Source: Mesorhizobium metallidurans STM 2683 (lineage in GTDB: Bacteria > Pseudomonadota > Alphaproteobacteria > Rhizobiales > Rhizobiaceae). Taken from it: a DNA stretch of 49,537 bases. Both the position numbers and the translations under genes were made by a program. The stretch covers positions 1 to 49,537 of the forward strand of contig NZ_CAUM01000051.1 of NCBI RefSeq assembly GCF_000350085.1. Direction: 5' to 3'. Below are positions 44,332-49,537 of the stretch, piece by piece. The notes under the pieces are model-generated. The model did no database searches and was not told the DNA's origin. It saw only the letters and a program-made list of their open reading frames with translations. The first letter of the stretch is position 1. Every line of letters starts with the position of its first letter.

Positions 44332-45249
44332 TCAGTTGTTGCGGTTCGCCACGAATTTGGCCGCCTGCTTTAGAAGTGCGGCGTCTTCGCCATAGGGATC
44401 GAGCAGCGCATGCGCCTGGTCGACCAGCCCGTTGAGCTGGTCCCGTGCCCAGTCGGCGCCGTGCAGCGCCACCAGCGTCGCCTTGCCGGCGGCCGCGTCC
44501 TTGCCGGTGGCCTTGCCCATCTGGCTGGCGTCCGCCGTCAGGTCGAGCAGGTCATCGGCAAGCTGAAAGGCCAGTCCGATCGCCGAACCGAACTCGGCCA
44601 ATCTTTCGCGGTCGGCCGGTGGCGCGCCGGCAATGATCGCGCCCGCCTCGCAGGCGAAGCGGATCAGTGCGCCGGTCTTCATCGCCTGCAGCCGGATGAT
44701 GCCGGTCTCGTCCGGCCTGATCCGCTCGGCTTCGAGGTCGAGCGTCTGGCCGCCAACCATGCCGCCGGCCCCTGCGGCACGGGCCAGCGCCAGCACCAGA
44801 GCTGCCCTGCGCTCCGCCGGCAGCGCTGTCGCCTCATCGGCAATGACGTCGAAGGCAAGCGTCAGCAAGCCGTCGCCGGCGAGGATGGCGGTCGCATCGT
44901 CGAAGGCCTTGTGCACGGTCGGCTGGCCGCGGCGCAAATCGTCATCGTCCATGGCCGGCAGATCGTCATGGATCAACGAATAACAATGCACGCATTCGAG
45001 CGCGGCCGCCACGCGCAGTGCTGCCTCACCGTCGGCGGAAAACAGCGCGGCACTCTCCAGGACCAGGAAGGGCCGCAGGCGCTTGCCGCCGTTCAACACG
45101 CCGTGGCGCATCGCCGCCATCAACTGTCCAGGCCGCGCGATCTCGCCCGAAAGCGGGCGTTCGTCGAGAAGCTGCCTGAGCAGCGCCTCGAGCGGACCAG
45201 CGCGTGCGATAAGTGCTGTCTCGAACGGCATTTGATCGTCTTTCGTCAT
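44332..45249 (-). CDS. ispA: Farnesyl diphosphate synthase-type polyprenyl synthetase
   Basis: A 305-residue trans-prenyltransferase. The first Asp-rich motif is D95-D96 with D101 (HDDLPAMDDDD) and the second D232-D233 (QLADDLLDLT). GGKRLRP (54-60), MVGGQTLDL and MKTGALIRF are also present. The pattern fits geranyl/farnesyl diphosphate synthase (IspA). Start: ATG at 45249; an ATG at 45231 (MPFETAL) is an alternative. ispG, another gene of this pathway, lies nearby on the opposite strand. Confidence 0.92.
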   Translation of the reverse strand: MTKDDQMPFETALIARAGPLEALLRQLLDERPLSGEIARPGQLMAAMRHGVLNGGKRLRPFLVLESAALFSADGEAALRVAAALECVHCYSLIHDDLPAMDDDDLRRGQPTVHKAFDDATAILAGDGLLTLAFDVIADEATALPAERRAALVLALARAAGAGGMVGGQTLDLEAERIRPDETGIIRLQAMKTGALIRFACEAGAIIAGAPPADRERLAEFGSAIGLAFQLADDLLDLTADASQMGKATGKDAAAGKATLVALHGADWARDQLNGLVDQAHALLDPYGEDAALLKQAAKFVANRNN

Positions 45250-45327
45250 GGCCGGGACCGGTAGCCGACACTCAGACGTTGCGCAAGAAGCCAAGCGCCA
45301 TTATGCCGGGGCAGGGAGTAGCGGGGG

Positions 45328-46089
45328 TTGGACGGCTTGGCGGAACCGATCGTCGATCTCGAAACCGAAGGGTTGGACATGGCGGGTAGACCGAAACGCG
45401 GCAACCGCATCGGTCTCAAACGCTGGGCCCGGCGCGGCATTGCCGTGGTCCTTGTGCTGGCGCTGATCCCGGCGGTGCTGACCTTCCTCTATCTGCCTTG
45501 GTTCGTGCATCCGGTGTCGACGCTGATGCTGAAGGATCTGGCGACGTTTTCCGGCTATGACCGGCGCTGGGTTTCGATCGACGACGTGGCGCCGGTTCTG
45601 GCGAATTCGGTCATCATGTCGGAAGACGGGCAGTTCTGTTTCCACCGCGGCATCGATCTTGGCGAATTGAGGGGCGTCGTCGACGATGCGCTGTCGGGCG
45701 AGATGACGCGTGGCGCCTCGACCATCACCATGCAGACGGTGAAGAACCTCTATCTCTGGTCGCGGCCGCTGGGTTCGGTGCGCAAGGTCGTCGAACTGCC
45801 GCTGGCCCTCTATTTCGACGCGGTTATGTCGAAGCGGCGCATCATGGAGATCTACCTCAACATCGCCGAATGGGGGCCGGGCATCTATGGCATCGAGGCG
45901 GCCGCCCAGCATCATTTCGGCGTTTCGGCAAAACAATTGTCGCGGCGACAGGCGGCGCTGCTTGCCGTCACCTTGCCGAACCCGATCGCCCGCAATCCGG
46001 CGAAACCCGGCCCGGGGCTGAGACGGTTGGCCTCGCTGATCGAGCGGCGCGCGGGCCGGTCCGGCGCCTATGTCAGCTGCCTCCAGTAA
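45328..46089 (+). CDS. mtgA: Monofunctional biosynthetic peptidoglycan transglycosylase
   Basis: A 253-residue glycosyltransferase family 51 enzyme that polymerises lipid II. It has one N-terminal membrane helix ([20 protein letters not shown], about 37-56). The catalytic E99 lies in [12 protein letters not shown], and [36 protein letters not shown] and [14 protein letters not shown] follow. Start: TTG at 45328 with GGGAG upstream, but ATG at 45379 (MAGRPKRG) preceded by AAGGG is nearly as good. No transpeptidase domain is present. Confidence 0.93.
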   Translation: MDGLAEPIVDLETEGLDMAGRPKRGNRIGLKRWARRGIAVVLVLALIPAVLTFLYLPWFVHPVSTLMLKDLATFSGYDRRWVSIDDVAPVLANSVIMSEDGQFCFHRGIDLGELRGVVDDALSGEMTRGASTITMQTVKNLYLWSRPLGSVRKVVELPLALYFDAVMSKRRIMEIYLNIAEWGPGIYGIEAAAQHHFGVSAKQLSRRQAALLAVTLPNPIARNPAKPGPGLRRLASLIERRAGRSGAYVSCLQ

Positions 46090-46229
46090 GCGGCAAAAAA
46101 ATTCGCTTCGGTGCTGGCCAAAACGGCACCAGGCGTGTATAGGCACCCCACTTTCTCAGATTCCGGCCCCTGACGCGGCCCTTTCACGAGGGCGGCCGGG
46201 GCGTTTTGACCATCTAGTGGAGCATATCC

Positions 46230-46412
46230 ATGGCCGTTCCGAAACGAAAAACCTCTCCGTCCAAGCGCGGCATGCGCCGCTCGGCCGACGCCCTCAAGGC
46301 CCCGACCTACGTCGAGGACAAGAATTCCGGCGAAATGCGCCGGCCGCACCATATCGACCTGAAGACCGGCATGTATCGCGGCCGCCAGGTGCTGACACCC
46401 AAGGAAGGCTGA
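46230..46412 (+). CDS. rpmF: 50S ribosomal protein L32
   Basis: A 60-residue protein beginning [20 protein letters not shown], followed by [20 protein letters not shown]. It lacks the C-terminal cysteine pair found in zinc-type L32, as is common in alphaproteobacteria. Preceded by GTGGAG. A strong terminator follows 30 bp after the stop, so it forms a transcription end. Confidence 0.96.
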   Translation: MAVPKRKTSPSKRGMRRSADALKAPTYVEDKNSGEMRRPHHIDLKTGMYRGRQVLTPKEG

Positions 46413-46442
46413 GAAGCGCTTTCCACGGTTTTTGCGACTATC

Positions 46443-46470
46443 AAAGGACCGGCCAATGGCCGGTCTTTTT
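46443..46470 (+). terminator. Rho-independent terminator after rpmF
   Basis: AAAGGACCGGCC, loop AAT, GGCCGGTCTTTTT: an 8 bp GC-rich stem with an A/T extension and five T. Confidence 0.93.
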
Positions 46471-46588
46471 GCGTTGGGCGCAGACAAATGTCCACCGCGG
46501 CGCTGTCTCCAGCAGCCGTAGCCGCTTCCGGCTGACATGGTTATTTCGCACCGTCTTTGTCCGTGTTCGCGGCCGCATGCGAAAATTC

Positions 46589-46616
46589 TTGACGGCGGAT
46601 GCCGGGCGCCTACTAC
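46589..46616 (+). promoter_or_regulatory. Sigma-70-like promoter for the small membrane protein gene
   Basis: TTGACG (46589-46594), 16 bp spacer, TACTAC (46611-46616), 27 bp before the ATG at 46644. An in-frame ATG at 46599 lies inside this promoter, which favours the later start. Confidence 0.5.
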
Positions 46617-46643
46617 AGAAGGCAGTCCAACCGGAGACGCCTT

Positions 46644-47045
46644 ATGTTCGGTGCCATCCCGCTGCTGATCGTGCCCTTCGTTCTCTACAATCTCGGGCTT
46701 CTGGGAATATTCGGCGGTGGCGACGATCCGTGGGCGATCGAAATGTTCTCGGTTCGCATGATGTCGGGCGGCGTCTTCTCGATGACCCTTGGCGACCTGA
46801 TGGTGCTGATCGGATTGATCTTCTTCTTCATCGAAATGGTGAAAGCGACACGCACGACGAACGCCTCGATCATGGACCATTTGTTGTCGACCTTCGTCTT
46901 CGTGGCGTTCCTGGTTGAGTTCCTGCTGGTGAAAGGTGCGGCGCACTCCGTCTTCTTTACGCTGACGGTCATCGCGCTGATCGACGTGCTGGCCGGCTTC
47001 TCGGTGTCGATGCGGTCAGCCAGCCGCGACATCAACATGAACTAA
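46644..47045 (+). CDS. Small inner-membrane protein of unknown function
   Basis: A 133-residue protein with four hydrophobic segments: IPLLIVPFVLYNLGLLGIFG (5-24), LGDLMVLIGLIFFFIEMV (about 50-67), LLSTFVFVAFLVEFLL (about 80-95) and FTLTVIALIDVLAGFSVSM (about 105-123). Family not named with certainty. Start: ATG at 46644 with GGAG 9 bp upstream. It is convergent with the GlcG-type gene. Confidence 0.85.
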   Translation: MFGAIPLLIVPFVLYNLGLLGIFGGGDDPWAIEMFSVRMMSGGVFSMTLGDLMVLIGLIFFFIEMVKATRTTNASIMDHLLSTFVFVAFLVEFLLVKGAAHSVFFTLTVIALIDVLAGFSVSMRSASRDINMN

Positions 47046-47081
47046 GGCTGCAAACGCATCCTTGGTCGCTTTGTTAAAGAC

Positions 47082-47513
47082 TCAGCCCGGGTCGGCGGTG
47101 AAGCCGGCGGCTTCGATGCCGGCGATAGCCGCTGCCTCGTCATTGTCCGACGTGTCGCCGGAAATGCCGACAGCGCCGACGATGGCGCCCGATTTGTCAC
47201 GAATCAGCACGCCGCCGACGACAGGCAGGACGCGTCCGCCGGAGACATCCGAGATGCCGGCGACCAGATGCGGGCGTTCCTTGGCGAAGGCTTCGACACG
47301 GCGCGAGCCCATGCCGATGGCGAGCGCGCCATAGGCTTTGCCAGCCGACATTTGCGGACGCAGGAACGAGGCGCCGTCCTGGCGCTGGAAGGCGACCAGA
47401 TGGGCGCCGGCATCGAGGACCGAAACGCCGAGCGGCTTGAGCTTGAGTTCGGCGCCTTTGGCGAAGGCGGCATCGATGATCTTGATGGCGGTGGCGAGCG
47501 TCAGTGCGGTCAT
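47082..47513 (-). CDS. GlcG/HbpS family protein
   Basis: A 143-residue member of the GlcG/HbpS/PduO-C (DUF336) family: SVLDAGAHLVAFQRQDGASF, then AGKAYGALAIGMGSR, LPVVGGVLIRDKSGAIVGAV and GISGDTSDNDEA. Some relatives bind haem, cobalamin or glycolate-related ligands; the ligand here is unknown. Start: ATG at 47513 with AGGAG upstream. It stands alone. Confidence 0.88.
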   Translation of the reverse strand: MTALTLATAIKIIDAAFAKGAELKLKPLGVSVLDAGAHLVAFQRQDGASFLRPQMSAGKAYGALAIGMGSRRVEAFAKERPHLVAGISDVSGGRVLPVVGGVLIRDKSGAIVGAVGISGDTSDNDEAAAIAGIEAAGFTADPG

Positions 47514-47674
47514 GGCATTCTCCTGTTGAAGCGCGTCAATCATCGACCGGGAGCGGGCGATGCAAAATCCCCGCTCCGGTTGAAATTGCTTAAAGCGTGT
47601 TGCGCCTAAAGCGCTTCATTGCATTGGCGTGAAGCGGCGAATGAAGGCTGTTGTCGAAGATCCAGGCCGGCCGG

Positions 47675-47920
47675 CTACTTTTTCTTGGCGCGAGCCGGCT
47701 TCTTAACCGGGGCAGCCGGAGCATTGGCAAGGTCTTCCGCTTCCTTGGCGAGGCGCAGCGCCCTCAGCTTGTTGGTCTTGGCCTGGCGGGCATCGCTCTC
47801 CGCAACATATTCCGCCATCGCTTTCTGACGGACGGTGGCTGCCTCTTCCTGCTTCTTGAAACGCAAATCGGCCCGCGCGCGGGCCGTATCCTTAGAATTC
47901 TCAACCAAGGGCTTTTCCAA
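47675..47920 (-). CDS. Small basic coiled-coil protein
   Basis: An 81-residue protein, almost wholly helical: ENSKDTARARADLRFKKQEE, then AATVRQKAMAEYVAESDARQ and AKTNKLRALRLAKEAEDLAN. It ends in a Lys/Pro/Ala tail (APVKKPARAKKK). Charge and pattern suggest a nucleic-acid-associated or ribosome-linked factor, but the family is not recognised with certainty. Homologues are, from memory, widespread in Rhizobiales. Confidence 0.8.
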   Translation of the reverse strand: MEKPLVENSKDTARARADLRFKKQEEAATVRQKAMAEYVAESDARQAKTNKLRALRLAKEAEDLANAPAAPVKKPARAKKK

Positions 47921-47986
47921 TCCCGTTAATTATAATTTCGACCCCCTTGATAGCAGAGCCGGCCTGCAATTGGGAAAATAAGTTGG

Positions 47987-48511
47987 TTAGACGGCCGGTT
48001 CGTGCCTCGCCTCCGACGCCTTGCGGGCGACAACCGCTTCGTATCCGGCCTGCAAGACCGCGCGGACCGTGGGGCCTGACGCCAGGGAAGGCGTGCCCAG
48101 ATGCTCGTGGCGCAAATCGTCCATGAATTTGTTCCACATTGGCGGGCCGCCCTTTTCGAGCAGCTCGGCGCGGATCGAGAGCTCCTCGCTGACCGGCAGC
48201 CAGACGCGGCCCCAGGCACCGAGATGCGCCAGGATCGGCACCAGGCTTATCGCCATTTCGGTCAGGCTATAGATCGCTTTCTGCTTGTGGGAGGGATCGT
48301 CGGCCTTGGTCAGCATGCCCAGTTCCATCAGGCGCTTCAGCCGGTCGGCGAGGATGTTGGAGGCGATGCCCTCGATCGAACCGTTGAGCAATTCGCGAAA
48401 ATGACGTTTGCCGCCGAAAATCATGTCGCGAAGGATGATCAAGCTCCACCTGTCGCCAAACACTTCGAGCGACAGGTTGATCGGGCATCCGGACCGGTGG
48501 TCGGTGTGCAT
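47987..48511 (-). CDS. HxlR-family transcriptional regulator
   Basis: A 174-residue winged-HTH protein: CPINLSLEVFGDRWSLIILR (9-28), DMIFGGKRHFRELLNGSIEG with IASNILADRLKRL, and YSLTEMAISLVPILAHLGAW. HxlR proteins respond to aldehydes or redox stress; the effector here is unknown. The extra C-terminal 60 residues exceed the minimal domain. It is divergent from the alpha/beta hydrolase gene. Confidence 0.9.
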   Translation of the reverse strand: MHTDHRSGCPINLSLEVFGDRWSLIILRDMIFGGKRHFRELLNGSIEGIASNILADRLKRLMELGMLTKADDPSHKQKAIYSLTEMAISLVPILAHLGAWGRVWLPVSEELSIRAELLEKGGPPMWNKFMDDLRHEHLGTPSLASGPTVRAVLQAGYEAVVARKASEARHEPAV

Positions 48512-48570
48512 GCGATTCTCCAGGGGAAAACTGGTTGTATTATCGTATCAGTCTTATTATTGTGCAACTG

Positions 48571-48585
48571 ATTGCAAAATGCAAT
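48571..48585. promoter_or_regulatory. HxlR operator candidate
   Basis: ATTGC-AAAAT-GCAAT is a perfect 5-5-5 palindrome at 48571-48585, next to TGTGCAACTG, in the 97 bp gap between the divergent HxlR and hydrolase genes. Position fits shared regulation. Confidence 0.5.
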
Positions 48586-48608
48586 TGGTCAGGGAGGAGA
48601 TCGCGACC

Positions 48609-49537
48609 ATGACGAACACTGTGGAACCCGACATCGCATCGCAGACATTTGGCGATCCGGCGCATCCGCCGCTGCTGCTGATCATGGGCGCCATGGCGTC
48701 GATGCTCTGGTGGCCGGAGGCGTTTTGCCGGAAACTGGCCGACGAGGGTCTGTTCGTGATCCGTTACGACAATCGCGACACCGGCCGCTCGACCAAATAT
48801 GCGCCGGGCGAGCCACCTTACACATTCGACGACATGGTGGACGATGCCATTCGCGTGCTCGATCACCATGGCATAAGCAAAGCGCATGTGGCCGGGATGT
48901 CGATGGGCGGCATGATCGCGCAGCTTGTGGCGCTGAAATATCCGTCGCGCGTCCTCTCGCTCACCGCGATCAGCACCTCGCCGGCCAGGATCGATACGTC
49001 GCATCTGCCCGGAACGAGCGAGGCCTATAAGAAACATTCGGCCGAAGGGGCTGACGTCGACTGGTCCGACCGTAACCAGGTGGTCGACTTCATCGTCAAG
49101 GACGCGCAGGTCATCGCCGGCACCGCGCATCCATTCGACGAGGAGCGGACGAGGCGTTTCGTCGAACAGGATTACGACCGGTCCGGCGGCCTGTTGAGCG
49201 CGACCAATCATTTCCTGCTCAAGGGCGCTGAAGATCTGGGCGCTGAAGATCGGGGCGCTGAAGATCGGGGCGCTGAAGATCGGGGCGCTGAAGATCGGGG
49301 CGCTGAAGATCGGGGCGCTGAAGATCGGGGCGCTGAGGATCGGGGCGCTGAGGGCAGCAAAGGCGACCTGCACGATTTGACGGTTCCGCTCCTCGTCATC
49401 CATGGCACGGCGGACCCGATCTTTCCGATCGAGCATGGCGCCGCTCTCGCGGAAGCCGTTGCCGGCGCGAAGCTTGTCCGCATCGAAGGCGGTGGCCATG
49501 AACTGCATCCCGATGATTGGGCGGCGGTTATTGCGGG
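48609..49537 (+). CDS. Alpha/beta hydrolase with pentapeptide repeat, 3' end beyond window
   Basis: The open frame runs from ATG at 48609 (AGGAG upstream) to the window end, 309 complete codons. The fold is clear: PLLLIMGAMASMLWWPEAFC, YDNRDTGRS, the nucleophile S98 in AGMSMGGMIAQ, the Asp in VIHGTADPIFPIEHG and the His in EGGGHELHPDDW. Only a few residues are missing. Between the cap and the Asp strand, residues 206-250 are a tandem GAEDR repeat coded by a 15 bp minisatellite. The family hydrolyses esters, epoxides or C-C bonds; the substrate is unknown. Controlled probably by the divergent HxlR protein. Confidence 0.88.
   Translation, partial: MTNTVEPDIASQTFGDPAHPPLLLIMGAMASMLWWPEAFCRKLADEGLFVIRYDNRDTGRSTKYAPGEPPYTFDDMVDDAIRVLDHHGISKAHVAGMSMGGMIAQLVALKYPSRVLSLTAISTSPARIDTSHLPGTSEAYKKHSAEGADVDWSDRNQVVDFIVKDAQVIAGTAHPFDEERTRRFVEQDYDRSGGLLSATNHFLLKGAEDLGAEDRGAEDRGAEDRGAEDRGAEDRGAEDRGAEDRGAEGSKGDLHDLTVPLLVIHGTADPIFPIEHGAALAEAVAGAKLVRIEGGGHELHPDDWAAVIA
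49224..49353 (+). repeat. 15 bp minisatellite inside the hydrolase gene
   Basis: Units of GGCGCTGAAGATCGG start every 15 bp from 49224 to 49344, eight full and one partial. The first ends CTG instead of CGG, and the eighth has GAG for GAA. It is a whole number of codons, so copy-number changes keep the frame. Confidence 0.93.

Noticed and set aside
48540..49508. Minus-strand protein with repeated SAPIF units
   Set aside because: It is the complement of the minisatellite and the hydrolase, which has a complete catalytic triad and a good ribosome site.

Overview
The window looks like chromosomal DNA of a Rhizobiales alphaproteobacterium, most likely Mesorhizobium or a close relative in Phyllobacteriaceae. 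This rests on gene content (CarD/FdxA/S4/SUV3-like helicase block, a PhaR-type polyhydroxybutyrate regulator, a cysteine-free L36 protein, DUF1244, DUF1036 and DUF465 proteins, high GC) and on three copies of a roughly 100 bp double-palindrome resembling rhizobial intergenic mosaic elements. It was judged by reading, not by database search.

Region by region. 1-1674: right part of an IS21-family element (istB tail). Its 97 bp 3' tail occurs twice and encloses a cargo of a flavodoxin-like reductase gene and a gene cut off by the IS end. 1693-7107: minus-strand carD, fdxA, S4 RNA-binding protein and a SUV3-like helicase whose C-terminal tail contains two in-frame intergenic-type palindromes. 7108-7780: a long non-coding stretch with a diverged 62 bp repeat. 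7781-15203: an acetyl-CoA/PHB block: phaB, phaA, phaR, two divergent citrate synthase paralogues (one with an N-terminal DNA-binding domain, with a perfect 9-7-9 palindrome between them), 3-hydroxybutyrate dehydrogenase and a patatin. 15216-19270: TetR regulator, operator, and an iorA-iorB molybdenum hydroxylase operon with a cytochrome c gene broken by two frameshifts. 19449-23812: RND efflux adaptor and pump. 23911-31921: mixed genes (DUF3309, MFS transporter, hisC, DUF1244, N-formylglutamate amidohydrolase, DUF1036, pyruvate kinase, hydrolase, TPR protein) and an inverted pair of 8 bp minisatellites.

32136-34516: rpmJ, purK, purE and a cupin. 34630-40350: an amino-acid-type ABC transporter with a RidA protein and a SelA/DgaE-like PLP enzyme, divergent from an IclR regulator; it reads as a catabolic operon for an unidentified amino acid or amino sugar. 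40418-46412: two small DUF465 proteins, ispG, a lytic transglycosylase with a SPOR-like tail, a chloramphenicol-phosphotransferase-like kinase, ispA, mtgA and rpmF. 46644-49537: a small membrane protein, a GlcG-type protein, a basic coiled-coil protein, and an HxlR regulator divergent from an alpha/beta hydrolase that carries an in-frame 15 bp minisatellite and runs off the window.

The most distinctive part is 7.8-15.2 kb. It puts PHB synthesis and breakdown, a PHB-responsive regulator and two citrate synthases around the same acetyl-CoA pool. One of the synthases looks able to bind DNA next to a palindrome that is well placed to be its operator. No tRNA, rRNA or CRISPR array was recognised.
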